In this document: positions 8,587 to 16,534 of the stretch, one piece after another
How positions within the stretch are numbered: the first letter of the stretch is position 1
Layout: the number at the start of each line of letters is the position of its first letter
Source: JADFOB01 sp964651325
GTDB lineage: Bacteria; Planctomycetota; Phycisphaerae; UBA1845
Assembly (NCBI GenBank): GCA_964651325.1
Contig: CAZYXP010000021.1
Coordinates: forward strand, 1 to 28,721
Length of the DNA: 28,721 nucleotides
Direction of reading: 5' to 3'
Notes under the pieces: model-generated
Told to the model about the DNA's origin: nothing
Seen by the model: the letters and a program-made list of their open reading frames with translations, nothing else
The model's database searches: none
Made by a program: the position numbers and the translations under genes

Positions 8587-9132
8587 CTATCGGTCTCCGC
8601 CGATCCAGGGAATGTCCGCAGTGCCTGCTCGGCGATTGGCAAGCCGCGCCATGACGAACAGGCAGTCGCTTAGCCGGTTCAGGTACACCGTGGCGAGCGT
8701 TTCAATCGATTCCGTCTGGGCCAGCGAAACGACTTCACGCTCGGCGCGGCGGCAAACGGTTCGAGCCAAATGCAACGCGGCCGCGACGGCGGTGCCCCCG
8801 GGGAGCACGAACCATTTTACCGGGTCGAGTTCCGCTTCAAGCCGGTCGATAAGTTGCTCCAATTCTTCTATTCGGCTCGACGCAATCGCGGGCACGGCCG
8901 GATTCGGTTTCGGCGTGGCCAGGGCTCCGCCGAGCACAAACAGGTCGGACTGAATCGTGCGAAGCCACCCGATCATCTCCTGATCGGCGCACCCGGCGAC
9001 GGCTACGCCGATGGTCGCGTTGGTTTCGTCCACCGCGCCGTACGCCGACACCCGGAGGCTGTCCTTGGCGACGCGGGCACCACCATAGAGGCCTGTTGTG
9101 CCGTCGTCGCCGGTTTTGGTGTAAATCTTCAT
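8587..9132 (-). CDS. pduO: PduO-type ATP:cob(I)alamin adenosyltransferase
   Basis: A 181-residue protein that would convert cob(I)alamin plus ATP into adenosylcobalamin. The family signatures are all there: KTGDDGTTGLYGG at the N-terminus (ATP binding), RVSAYGAVDETNA (residues 27-39), and TVCRRAEREV in the C-terminal helix. The start at 9132 (MKIYTKTGD) fits the usual family start and has AAGGA about 12 bp upstream; a frame extension to 9171 adds a basic 13-residue leader. The PduO type is used for corrinoid salvage and for feeding B12-dependent enzymes, but no B12-dependent enzyme or B12 gene is nearby. Its cellular client is therefore unknown. Confidence 0.93.
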   Translation of the reverse strand: MKIYTKTGDDGTTGLYGGARVAKDSLRVSAYGAVDETNATIGVAVAGCADQEMIGWLRTIQSDLFVLGGALATPKPNPAVPAIASSRIEELEQLIDRLEAELDPVKWFVLPGGTAVAAALHLARTVCRRAEREVVSLAQTESIETLATVYLNRLSDCLFVMARLANRRAGTADIPWIGGDR

Positions 9133-9307
9133 GGGGCGTCGCGGATCCTTCGGGAGTCTGGGCCTCACCAACTGCGCAAACGCAGGGCGCGTCCCTTCAC
9201 CACCATCGGGCTCAGTGTACCGGGTTCATAGCGACCGGACCACCCGCATCGCAAGCGATTTAGGGAACCGGTTTGCGCGACCCGGCCAGCGGAATGGATT
9301 GCCCGAT

Positions 9308-9391
9308 TCAGCGCCGCTGGCGCAAGCCTGTGGACTGTTTGCGGTGGGTCGTCTGACCAGGATGTCACCAGGTTTGCGCCAGGTGCTCTGA
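9308..9391. repeat. Dispersed inverted repeat, family A, copy 2
   Basis: The left arm (from 9308) starts TCAGCGCCGCTGGCGCAAGC. The right arm, ending at 9391, starts TCAGAGCACCTGGCGCAAAC on the other strand. The arms are near-identical for 28 bp and enclose about 28 bp. The copy has the same orientation as copy 1 and lies 12 bp past the rmuC stop codon. Confidence 0.87.
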
Positions 9392-9403
9392 AGCGATTGA
9401 CTC

Positions 9404-10612
9404 CTACGGATCCGCCGGCAGTCCGGGAACGCCGGGTTCGGACCGTTGGGTCTTGTCGAGCTGTTGCTCTTGCAGATTCTCAATCTTGTCGAGCTGCCGC
9501 TCTAGCATGCGGGTTCGGGTTCCGGTCAGCGTCTGATACTCCTTGCTCGCCGCGTCCAGCCGGTCGCCCATTTTCTCCATGGCGCCGACATACTTGGACC
9601 ATTGCTTCTTGAACTCGGCCAGGAGCTTGAGGATTTCCCTCGACGACTCTTGAAGGCGAAAGTTGTCCACGCCCTGGCGGATGACGGCCAGAATCGCATA
9701 CAGCGTCAGCGGCGAACAGAGCACGACCTTGTTGCGCAGGGCGTCATCCAAGAGCGTGCTGTCGTTTTGGTGCATGAATCCGTACACCTGTTCGTTTGGG
9801 ATGAACACAATCATGTAGTCGACGGTGCCGTCGCCCGGGTTGATGTAGTCGCGGGTTGTTACCTCTTTGATTCTCGCGCGAACGTCTCTAAGGAATTGGG
9901 TCTTGTGCGTATTGCGGGACGCTTCATCTTTGGCATCCAGCGTCTTTAGGTAGTTGTCCAACGGGAACTTCACGTCCATGTGTACGCATTGCTTTCCGGG
10001 CAGGGGGAAGGTGAAATCGGGAATCGTGCCCCCCTCGAGGCGTCGTTGCTTGAAGAAGTTTACGTTTTCGACAAACCCCGCGAGCCGCAGAACGTCTTCG
10101 GCCATGCGCTCACCCCACTGGCCGCGACTCTTGGAATTGGCGAGCGCCTCGCGCAGTTGGCCTGTAGTGGCTTGAAGTTGATTCGTAGCGGCGGTGGCTT
10201 TTTCGAGCTGGGCTTTGAGCCCGCCGTGCGATTCGGCCCGCTGGCGCTCGCTTTGCTGAAGAAGGCTGTTGAGGCTTGTGAGTTTCTTGTCGATCTCTTC
10301 GACGCGGTTGTCGATCAGCTTCTTTTTGGATTCGAGCGATTCGTTCGCCACCACCGTTTGTTGTTGAAATCGGGTTTGCGCGAGCTTGAGAAACTCATCG
10401 CTGTTGGCCGAAAGCGCGTCTCGTGATAGCCGTTGCACACTCGATTGGACTTGCTCCAACCATCTCTCACGCTCCTCGCGCAAACGCTGCTCGTTGGTTT
10501 CAGCTTGCTCTGAGGCATGCCGGTCGCGTTCCGTCCGAAAGCGGCTTAACGCAAAAGCCGCAACCACCGCGCCGACTGTCAATCCGACCAATGCGAACAG
10601 GGCTTCATTCAT
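9404..10612 (-). CDS. rmuC: RmuC family DNA recombination protein
   Basis: A 402-residue protein with the RmuC layout. An N-terminal membrane anchor (MNEALFALVGLTVGAVVAAF) is followed by a long charged coiled coil (about residues 25-140). The conserved RmuC domain contains SRGQWGERMAEDVLRLAGF, then PDFTFPLPGK and HMDVKFPLDNY, which carry the acidic and lysine residues of a PD-(D/E)xK-like nuclease fold. A second coiled coil ends the protein. RmuC limits inversions between short inverted repeats in E. coli; the biochemical reaction is not settled. The start at 10612 is chosen because GGAG lies 8 bp upstream and the membrane segment begins there. The gene stands alone and is followed by inverted repeat A copy 2, a type of substrate RmuC has been linked to, though adjacency proves nothing. 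Confidence 0.93.
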   Translation of the reverse strand: MNEALFALVGLTVGAVVAAFALSRFRTERDRHASEQAETNEQRLREERERWLEQVQSSVQRLSRDALSANSDEFLKLAQTRFQQQTVVANESLESKKKLIDNRVEEIDKKLTSLNSLLQQSERQRAESHGGLKAQLEKATAATNQLQATTGQLREALANSKSRGQWGERMAEDVLRLAGFVENVNFFKQRRLEGGTIPDFTFPLPGKQCVHMDVKFPLDNYLKTLDAKDEASRNTHKTQFLRDVRARIKEVTTRDYINPGDGTVDYMIVFIPNEQVYGFMHQNDSTLLDDALRNKVVLCSPLTLYAILAVIRQGVDNFRLQESSREILKLLAEFKKQWSKYVGAMEKMGDRLDAASKEYQTLTGTRTRMLERQLDKIENLQEQQLDKTQRSEPGVPGLPADP

Positions 10613-10930
10613 GGGAGCAGCTCCGACCAGCAACCGCGGTGCGCGATGCTAGGTGATGTTTTGAGTCCTTCTTTCGGTAACGAGTCCAAGCCGCCAGTAT
10701 AGCCGATTCACATCGATCGGCTCAACGCCCTCGGATCGCCCATTTTCTGATTGGCAATGAGATCTGCCATCCAACAGTACGATTCTCGGTGCGCCGTCAC
10801 CCCGTCGAATTAGCCCCCCATCTGCTCGTAATCCCGTCTCTTGGTGTCTCCGTGTCTTGGTGGTAATCGTTCGCGTCCCATTGCTCGCAAGTCCTACCTA
10901 TCCGGAGCCGCGTCGGTAGAATGTGTTCTG
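10613..10930. other. Intergenic region between divergent rmuC and thiL
   Basis: About 320 bp between divergent start codons, so it should hold promoters for both genes. No strong -35/-10 pair stands out. The only pattern is a short direct repeat TCTTGGTG at 10839-10846 and 10855-10862, inside a low-complexity G/T/C stretch (10836-10864). No ORF looks coding. Confidence 0.6.
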
Positions 10931-11842
10931 ATGAATAACTTCGAAACAGAGTTTGTGGATTGGCTCGCCGCGCAACCCAGCGCCGCTGATTCTGTGACAC
11001 TCGGGATCGGTGACGATATGGCGTCGCTGGCGACGTCCTGCAAAACGATGCTGATTTCGTCGGATATGCTGCTGGAAGGGGTACATTTCGACCTGGAGCG
11101 CGAGGATCCTGCGCTTGTCGGGCGCAAGCTCGTGGCGTGCTGCGCCAGCGATTGCGCCGCCATGGCGGTGAGGCCGATGGCGATGACGGTTTCCGTGGCA
11201 TGGCCCAAGAGCCGGCCGGTGGCGATGCTCAAGAACATCTTCGAAGGGGCGTTTGGCGAGGCTCGGCGGTTGGGCGTAGCGATCGTGGGCGGCGACACGA
11301 CGTCGTGGGACCATCCCATCGCGCTGGACGCGGTCGTCGTGGCCGAGCCCTATCCGGATGTTGAGCCCGTTCGTCGCGATCAGGCCAAGTCTGGCGATGG
11401 GCTCTATGTGACCGGCCCGCTCGGCGGGAGTCGGGCGGGGCATCATTTGACCTTTGAGCCTCGGATCAGCGAGGCGAAGGCCTTGGCCCAATGCCTCGGC
11501 GCATCGCTCCACGCCATGATCGATGTTAGCGATGGGCTTTCACTGGACCTGTGGCGCATGTGCAAGGCGTCGGGCGTGGGCGCGGTCTTGGAGGAATCTT
11601 TGTTGGAAGATGCGATCAGTGCCGCCGCCATCCGGCTTGCCGAATCCACCGGACGCAGCCCGTTGGATCACGCGCTTACGGATGGTGAAGACTTCGAGCT
11701 ACTCTTGGCCGTGGATCCAGTAGCCTCCCTGCCCGAATCCGTGACGCTTTTTCGGGTGGGAAGCATCGTCTCGGAGGGGTTCCACCTTCAGGCACGAGAT
11801 GGATCGCTAACGGCGATTCAACCGGCGGGGTACGTCCATTGA
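10931..11842 (+). CDS. thiL: Thiamine-monophosphate kinase
   Basis: A 303-residue ATP-dependent kinase that converts thiamine monophosphate to thiamine pyrophosphate, the last step of vitamin B1 biosynthesis. The motifs run in the expected order: LGIGDDMA (residues 24-31, Mg/ATP), SSDMLLEGVHFDL (43-55), ASDCAAMAVRP, VGGDTTSW, VTGPLGGS, MIDVSDGLSLDLWRM and LTDGEDFELLLA. The start at 10931 (MNNFETEFVDWL) fits the family; upstream frame extends to 10841 but is non-conserved. The ribosome site is weak. The last four bases (TTGA) overlap the TTG start of tsaE, which suggests coupled translation. Confidence 0.95.
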   Translation: MNNFETEFVDWLAAQPSAADSVTLGIGDDMASLATSCKTMLISSDMLLEGVHFDLEREDPALVGRKLVACCASDCAAMAVRPMAMTVSVAWPKSRPVAMLKNIFEGAFGEARRLGVAIVGGDTTSWDHPIALDAVVVAEPYPDVEPVRRDQAKSGDGLYVTGPLGGSRAGHHLTFEPRISEAKALAQCLGASLHAMIDVSDGLSLDLWRMCKASGVGAVLEESLLEDAISAAAIRLAESTGRSPLDHALTDGEDFELLLAVDPVASLPESVTLFRVGSIVSEGFHLQARDGSLTAIQPAGYVH

Positions 11843-12324
11843 GCAACGAATCCCAACATCTGGCCATCGAAAGCGATGCTCCCGAGCGGACCCAAGCCCT
11901 CGCGGAGCAGCTTGGGGCGTTGCTAGAGCCGGGAATCGTCTTGGCGTTGGTGGGGAGGCTCGGTGCGGGAAAGACGCATTTTGTGAAGGGCTTGGCGCTG
12001 GGAACCGGGTTTCCGGATGCCCGCAAGGTGACCAGTCCGACGTTCACGCTGATCCACGAATACCCGGGGCGCTGCCTGCTCTACCACATTGATGCATACC
12101 GGCTGGCCGGCGCCGACGAGCTGTTTGAATTGGGGTTTGATGAGTTGCCGGGCGGTGGGGCGGTGGTGGTCGAGTGGGCCGATCGCGTGGCCGAGGCCAT
12201 GCCCGCCGATTGCCTATGGATTGAGATGCAGGTGACGGGGGTGGCAAACCGCGCCATGGAGGTCCGCGCGACCGGCCCGATGACGCGGCGCTGCCTCGCC
12301 GCGTGGGCGTCGGCCATTCGTTGA
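11839..12324 (+). CDS. tsaE: tRNA threonylcarbamoyladenosine biosynthesis ATPase TsaE
   Basis: A 161-residue P-loop ATPase that works with TsaB and TsaD to make t6A37 in ANN-decoding tRNAs. It shows the TsaE signature in order: Walker A VGRLGAGKTHFVKG (residues 38-51), TSPTFTLIHEY (65-75), the Walker-B-like HIDAYRL (83-89), LFELGFDE and VVVEWADR. It starts at TTG 11839, inside the stop region of thiL with a TTGA overlap; no other start near the P-loop fits. The next gene is 200 bp away, so thiL-tsaE looks like a two-gene unit. The length is normal for the family. Confidence 0.95.
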   Translation: MSNESQHLAIESDAPERTQALAEQLGALLEPGIVLALVGRLGAGKTHFVKGLALGTGFPDARKVTSPTFTLIHEYPGRCLLYHIDAYRLAGADELFELGFDELPGGGAVVVEWADRVAEAMPADCLWIEMQVTGVANRAMEVRATGPMTRRCLAAWASAIR

Positions 12325-12523
12325 CATGCTACTTGGGGCCATTTATGTTCGCCGCTTGCTGATGCGCTTGGGTTGTGATCTTCATGCAGCCTCTTCCTGG
12401 TGTCCGACCAGACGCTAGGGCGCGGCTTTACTCGGGCTCGCGGATACGCGGCGCCGCGCAGGCTAAAGTATGCGGCTCGGGTCGCGGCTCTGAATAGAAC
12501 CCGTTCCAAAGGAGATACACACC

Positions 12524-13246
12524 TTGGCGCGAACAGATGGCAGAAAAGTCGGGCAGCTTCGTTCCGTGGAGTTCGAGCGAGGCTACACCATGCACGCCCC
12601 CGGGTCGGTGCTCATACGCACCGGGAACACGGCGGTTCTTTGCACGGCATGCTTTGAAAACAGCGTGCCCGCGTGGCGGGCGGGGCAGGGCAAGGGTTGG
12701 GTGACGGCCGAGTACGAAATGCTCCCCAGCGCCACCAACACACGCAAGCGACGCAATCGCACCAAGTTGGACGGGCGGACGCAGGAAATCCAACGGCTCA
12801 TCGGTCGTTCGCTTCGAGCCGTGGTGGATATGGACTTGCTCGGCGAGCATTCGATTTTGATCGATTGTGACGTGCTGCAAGCGGACGGCGGGACGAGAAC
12901 GGCCAGCGTGACCGGTGCCTACGTCGCGCTCTACGATTGTGTCCGTTGGGCCATGAAAGAGAAGCACCTGCGCAAGAGCCCGATTCGTCAGGCCGTGGCG
13001 GCCGTCAGCGTCGGGCAGGTCGCCGGGCGTACGCTGCTGGATTTGGATTATTCCGAAGATTCCACGGCTGAAGTGGATATGAATGTGGTGATGACCGAGT
13101 CGGGTGAGTACATCGAGGTTCAAGGAACCGGAGAAGGCGCCACGTTCTCACGACAAGAGCTCGACAAGCTGCTGCGTGCGGCGTCGCGGGGTATCAAGGA
13201 ACTCCTGGAACTGCAGCGCAGAGCCCTGAGGCGGCGTGTGCGATGA
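12524..13246 (+). CDS. rph: Ribonuclease PH
   Basis: A 240-residue phosphorolytic 3' exoribonuclease that trims tRNA 3' ends, assembled as a hexamer of PH-fold subunits. Signature regions are intact: MARTDGR...LRSVEFERG at the start, EYEMLPSAT (64-72), GRTQEIQRLIGRSLR (84-98, phosphate site) and CDVLQADGGTRTASV (115-129). The start is TTG at 12524 with a strong AAAGGAG 9 bp upstream, so the unusual codon is well supported. The stop overlaps the ATG of the next gene (ATGA), and rdgB follows that, so this is the widespread rph-rdgB pairing with one gene inserted between. Confidence 0.96.
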   Translation: MARTDGRKVGQLRSVEFERGYTMHAPGSVLIRTGNTAVLCTACFENSVPAWRAGQGKGWVTAEYEMLPSATNTRKRRNRTKLDGRTQEIQRLIGRSLRAVVDMDLLGEHSILIDCDVLQADGGTRTASVTGAYVALYDCVRWAMKEKHLRKSPIRQAVAAVSVGQVAGRTLLDLDYSEDSTAEVDMNVVMTESGEYIEVQGTGEGATFSRQELDKLLRAASRGIKELLELQRRALRRRVR

Positions 13247-14097
13247 AACGACCTAGTATCGGCAGCGTCTCGTTTCGATGGTGGTGCGTCGGCGCGGTTC
13301 TCTTGATCGGCCTAGCAACGAATTGCGCAGCGCCTCAACGCAACGCGGCCGGGTTTCTGCTTGCCAAGAGCGGCTCCCCGTTTGGTCCCAAAGGGCAGCC
13401 TTGGACGATCCAATGCCTAGAGTTGCGCGGGCCTGATCGCCACAGCATGATCGAGCAGATCGCCGCGACCCTACGACGCAGCCGCGGGATTCGCGCCCAA
13501 GCGATTGTCATCACGCATGATTCCGAAGAGTTGTCGCGCCTGTACTACGGCGTCTACTACCGACGGATTGATCCCAAGACAGGCAAGCGTGCCACACCGA
13601 GCCGCCTCCAAGATGATATGGATTTGATTAAGAGCCTGGGCACGGCCGACGGGACGCGCTACTTCCGCTTGGCTCGAACCGTTCGCGTTCCCACGCCTGA
13701 CGTGGGGAATCCCGAATGGAGATTGGCGGGGGTGGATGCGACGTACAGCCTTCAAGTAGCCGTGTTCGAGCCGACGGACGATTTTTGGGATTTCAAGCAG
13801 GCGGCGGCCGATTATTGCACGGAGTTGAGAAATCGCGGCTACGAGGCGTACTACCATCATGCCGAGGGCGCGAGCATGGTTACGGTGGGGCGATTCGGCC
13901 CCGGCGCTGTGATCGTCCCGCCTGTTGGCTTGCCGTATCAGAGCGCAAACGTGACGGCGCTTCAGCGCGACGAAGTGCTCCGATATAACCGGCTCAACGG
14001 GAAAATCTATCGCGCGCCGAGCGAGGATGGCAAGCGTATTCGCGTGAAATCACGCCTCGTGGAAGTTCCCAACAAGCGGGAGTCGGGGCTTTGGTAG
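13243..14097 (+). CDS. SPOR-like envelope protein (putative lipoprotein) between rph and rdgB
   Basis: A 284-residue protein of unknown function. Residues 1-28 form a signal peptide ending LIGLATNCAA; a cysteine follows the hydrophobic core, but the lipobox is poor (Asn at -1), so lipid attachment is uncertain. Near the C-terminus the segment starting TYSLQVAVFEPTDDFWDFK and running through LRNRGYEAYYHH to MVTVGRFG (about 167-225) matches the SPOR domain pattern: a beta strand with Q, a helix with spaced Ala/Leu, a G-Y-x-A turn and a final V-x-G-x-F strand. SPOR domains bind denuded peptidoglycan at division septa. It overlaps rph by 4 bp and rdgB by 7 bp, so it is made with nucleotide-housekeeping enzymes. 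Its role there is unclear. Confidence 0.82.
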   Translation: MKRPSIGSVSFRWWCVGAVLLIGLATNCAAPQRNAAGFLLAKSGSPFGPKGQPWTIQCLELRGPDRHSMIEQIAATLRRSRGIRAQAIVITHDSEELSRLYYGVYYRRIDPKTGKRATPSRLQDDMDLIKSLGTADGTRYFRLARTVRVPTPDVGNPEWRLAGVDATYSLQVAVFEPTDDFWDFKQAAADYCTELRNRGYEAYYHHAEGASMVTVGRFGPGAVIVPPVGLPYQSANVTALQRDEVLRYNRLNGKIYRAPSEDGKRIRVKSRLVEVPNKRESGLW

Positions 14098-14699
14098 GCG
14101 GACCGCATCTGGTCGTGGCCACGGGGAACAAGGGCAAGCTTCGCGAGGTTCGCAAGCTGCTCGAAGGGGCGTCGCTGACGTTACAGACGTTGGATGAATT
14201 TCCCGAGATGCCGGCACCGGTTGAGGACGGCGTCACGTTTGCCGAGAATGCGGGAATCAAGGCCCTGGGTTATGCCAAGGCGCTGGACCGCTTCGTGTTG
14301 GCCGATGATTCCGGATTGGTGGTCGATGCGCTGTGTGGCGCGCCCGGCGTGTTTTCGGCTCGCTACGCCGGTGAAGGGGCCACCGACACGGAGAACAACA
14401 AGAAACTGATCGCCGCGCTTGCGGATGTGTCTGCGGATCAGCGGATCGCGCGGTTTTGCTGTAGCGTGGCGCTGGCGAATCCGGGCGGCATCTTGGCGAC
14501 GGCCTTCGCAACGTGGGAGGGGACCATCGCTAATGCGCCCCACGGTGAAAACGGGTTCGGCTACGATCCGTACTTTTGGGTTGCCGATCAAGGGTGTACT
14601 GCCGCGCAGCTTTCCCCCGAGCGCAAGAACCAACTCAGCCATAGGGGTCAGGCGCTTCGCGCTATCCAACCGAGGATTCTTGAGCTGGTCATGGGGTAG
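14091..14699 (+). CDS. rdgB: XTP/dITP diphosphatase (non-canonical purine NTP pyrophosphatase)
   Basis: A 202-residue Ham1/RdgB family enzyme that hydrolyses dITP, ITP and XTP to monophosphates and so cleans the nucleotide pool. Motifs: ATGNKGKLREV (residues 10-20), the catalytic segment LADDSGLVVDAL (70-81), GVFSARYAGEGA (86-97), GENGFGYDPYFW and LSPERKNQLSHRGQAL. The start is TTG at 14091 with GGGAG 8 bp upstream; it lies inside the end of the preceding gene (7-bp overlap). No ATG or GTG start close to the conserved N-terminus is available. Confidence 0.95.
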   Translation: MVGGPHLVVATGNKGKLREVRKLLEGASLTLQTLDEFPEMPAPVEDGVTFAENAGIKALGYAKALDRFVLADDSGLVVDALCGAPGVFSARYAGEGATDTENNKKLIAALADVSADQRIARFCCSVALANPGGILATAFATWEGTIANAPHGENGFGYDPYFWVADQGCTAAQLSPERKNQLSHRGQALRAIQPRILELVMG

Positions 14700-14764
14700 C
14701 CTCGCAGCGACCGTGGGCATGCGCGAGGCGAGTGTCCACATTCAGGGGCGAGTATGCTACATTC

Positions 14765-14788
14765 GTAGCCCAGCCGCCCTCGGCTGGG
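14765..14788. repeat. Dispersed palindromic repeat, family B, copy 1
   Basis: A GTAG followed by CCCAGCCG, CCCT, CGGCTGGG: an 8-bp perfect stem with a 4-nt loop. Related copies lie at 16386-16488 and 26252-26276. It sits between the rdgB stop and the promoter of the arginine decarboxylase gene, where it could act as a weak terminator. Confidence 0.7.
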
Positions 14789-14820
14789 ATGCGTTGGTCC
14801 GCAACAGAATCGGCGCATGC

Positions 14821-14848
14821 TTGTGCGCGCGGGAGGCGAGGATATAAT
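14821..14848 (+). promoter_or_regulatory. Candidate promoter of the arginine decarboxylase-agmatinase pair
   Basis: A perfect -10 TATAAT (14843-14848) lies 16 bp after TTGTGC (14821-14826). Transcription would begin near 14855. That makes the GTG at 14860 nearly leaderless and favours the TTG at 14899 as translation start. Confidence 0.5.
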
Positions 14849-14898
14849 CCCCAACCCGCGTGGCGGCCAGTGACCTACGAATCTTGCGGAGTACACGA

Positions 14899-15453
14899 TT
14901 GTATCAGACGTTCGTGCCATCGCAGATGTTTTTCACGCGAGGCGTAGGCAAGCACAAGCAGAGCCTGCAGTCCTTTGAGGAAGCCCTGCGCGATGCGGGC
15001 ATTGCTGCCTTCAACCTTGTTCGCGTCAGCAGCATTTATCCGCCGGGCTGCAAGATCGTCAGCCGGCAGCGCGGCCTGAAGAAACTTGCGCCAGGACAGA
15101 TCGTGTTTTGCGTGATGGCGGAGACCAGAACGAACGAGCCGAATCGCCTGGCCTGCTCGGGCATTGGCCTCGCCATCCCGGCCGACAAAGACAAGTACGG
15201 TTATATCTCTGAGCATCACGGATTCGGCATGACCCGACGCATCTGCGGCGATTACGTAGAGGACATGGCCGCGAGCATGCTGGCCACCACGATGGGCATC
15301 GATCTTGATCCCGATCGAGCCTACGACGAGCGGAAGGAAATCTACAAGGCGAAGGGATTGGTGGTACGCACGCGTGCGGAAGTTCAAACGGCCGAGGGCG
15401 ACAAGAACGGCCTGTGGACCACGGCGGTCGCGGCGGCCGTGTTGATTCCCTGA
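14899..15453 (+). CDS. pdaD: Pyruvoyl-dependent arginine decarboxylase
   Basis: A 184-residue proenzyme that decarboxylates arginine to agmatine. It self-cleaves at the serine pair in RVSSIYPPG (S44-S45) to form beta and alpha chains, the new N-terminal serine becoming the pyruvoyl cofactor. Family landmarks: FFTRGVGKHKQSLQSFEEAL, DAGIAAFNLVRVSSIYPPGC, ISEHHGFGM and a C-terminal AVAAAVLIP strand. The start at TTG 14899 (MYQTFVPSQMFF) has GGAG 7 bp upstream and lies about 45 bp after the candidate transcription start; a GTG at 14860 in frame is the alternative. The family is mainly archaeal, with bacterial members in chlamydiae and planctomycetes. Agmatinase follows after 48 bp, so the pair makes putrescine. 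Confidence 0.93.
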   Translation: MYQTFVPSQMFFTRGVGKHKQSLQSFEEALRDAGIAAFNLVRVSSIYPPGCKIVSRQRGLKKLAPGQIVFCVMAETRTNEPNRLACSGIGLAIPADKDKYGYISEHHGFGMTRRICGDYVEDMAASMLATTMGIDLDPDRAYDERKEIYKAKGLVVRTRAEVQTAEGDKNGLWTTAVAAAVLIP

Positions 15454-15501
15454 TCGGCCCATCCCCATAGCGCGCCCACAGGGCGCCAAAGAGCGATTGT
15501 C

Positions 15502-16380
15502 ATGCCCACCACGCCCGATGGATTCCTGGCCCTTGATCCCGAGGATTGCGACTACGCTACGTCGCGGTTTGCCGTGTTGCCGATTCCCTACGACGCCACG
15601 GCCTCTTTTCTCAAGGGCGCCGCCCGCGGCCCGGAGGCGATCATTGCCGCCTCGCGCCATCTGGAAGATTTTGACGAGGAGTTGGGCGCGGAGTTTCACC
15701 ACGAAGGGATCGCTACGCTTGCGGCCATGGAGCCCGATGTGAGTGGTCCAGAGGCCATGCACGAGACGATCTTCAAACGGGCCGGGAAGATCGTTCGCGA
15801 TGGGAAATTCTTGTTTGGGTTGGGGGGCGATCACAGCATTACGTCGGCATTGGTGCGTGCAACGATGCAGCGCTACAAGCGTCTTTCCGTGTTACAGCTC
15901 GACGCTCATTTGGATCTGCGCAACACGTTCGAAGGAAGTCCGTTTTCGCATGCCTGCGTGATGCGCCGCGTGCTGGAGTTGGGGGTTGAGGCCGTCGTGC
16001 CCGTGGGCATTCGCTCGATGGCGAAGGAAGAGCACCGCTTCGTGCGGCGCAAGAAGATTGATGTGATCGCCGCTTCCGAGTGCTACGATAATTGCAACTG
16101 GATGGATCGTGCCATTGACGCGCTAGGTGAGCGGGTCTACGTCACCGTGGATATAGATGGGTTCGATCCCAGCGCGGCGCCGGGCACCGGAACCCCGGAG
16201 CCGGGCGGGTTGGACTGGGCTCAAGTGACCGGATTGCTGCGCCGCGTCGCGGCGGAGAAGACGATCGTAGGCGCCGATATCGTGGAAGTGATTCCCCTTC
16301 CCGGACAAGCGGTCACAGAATATCTGGCGGCGCGACTGGCCTACAAAATCATGGCCTACGTCTCGCTGCGCGCGATTTAG
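15502..16380 (+). CDS. speB: Agmatinase
   Basis: A 292-residue ureohydrolase that splits agmatine into putrescine and urea. The binuclear manganese ligands are all present: GGDHS (H111), DAHLDLR (D134, H136, D138) and DIDGFDPS (D217, D219). FSHACVMRR (H150) carries the catalytic-loop histidine, and GTGTPEPGG follows, which is typical of agmatinases. The start ATG at 15502 is the first in frame. The gene lies 48 bp after the arginine decarboxylase that makes its substrate, so both are likely one transcript. It ends at a family B repeat cluster that separates it from the convergent ABC exporter gene. Confidence 0.95.
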   Translation: MPTTPDGFLALDPEDCDYATSRFAVLPIPYDATASFLKGAARGPEAIIAASRHLEDFDEELGAEFHHEGIATLAAMEPDVSGPEAMHETIFKRAGKIVRDGKFLFGLGGDHSITSALVRATMQRYKRLSVLQLDAHLDLRNTFEGSPFSHACVMRRVLELGVEAVVPVGIRSMAKEEHRFVRRKKIDVIAASECYDNCNWMDRAIDALGERVYVTVDIDGFDPSAAPGTGTPEPGGLDWAQVTGLLRRVAAEKTIVGADIVEVIPLPGQAVTEYLAARLAYKIMAYVSLRAI

Positions 16381-16385
16381 CCATT

Positions 16386-16488
16386 TGTAGCTCCGCCGCC
16401 CTCGGCTGGGTGGTAGGCCGGACACGCTGGGTGGTTGGCCGGCCATGTAGCTGGCTGGCCGAACACAGCGGAGGGCCGCTGTGCTACA
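16386..16488. repeat. Dispersed palindromic repeats, family B, clustered copies
   Basis: Between the convergent speB and ABC exporter genes lie a TGTAGCTCCGCCGCCCTCGG-type unit (16386-16410) and a reversed unit with AACACAGCGG, AGGG, CCGCTGTGCTACA (16462-16488). Between them, TGGTAGGCCGG/GCTGGGTGGTTGGCCGG segments (about 16411-16445) form a short degenerate tandem. The outer units are in opposite orientation, so the transcript of either strand can fold into strong hairpins. Confidence 0.7.
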
Positions 16489-16534
16489 CCGAGCCGAGTT
16501 CCCCTATGGCTGACGGTTGATAGCTGACAGCTTC

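Noticed and set aside
10836..10864. Low-complexity TCTTGGTG direct repeat as a regulatory site
   Set aside because: There are only two short copies in a biased-composition stretch, with no link to either divergent start codon.
14875..15834. 319-residue minus-strand ORF
   Set aside because: It is antisense to the well-supported arginine decarboxylase and agmatinase genes and shows no domain.
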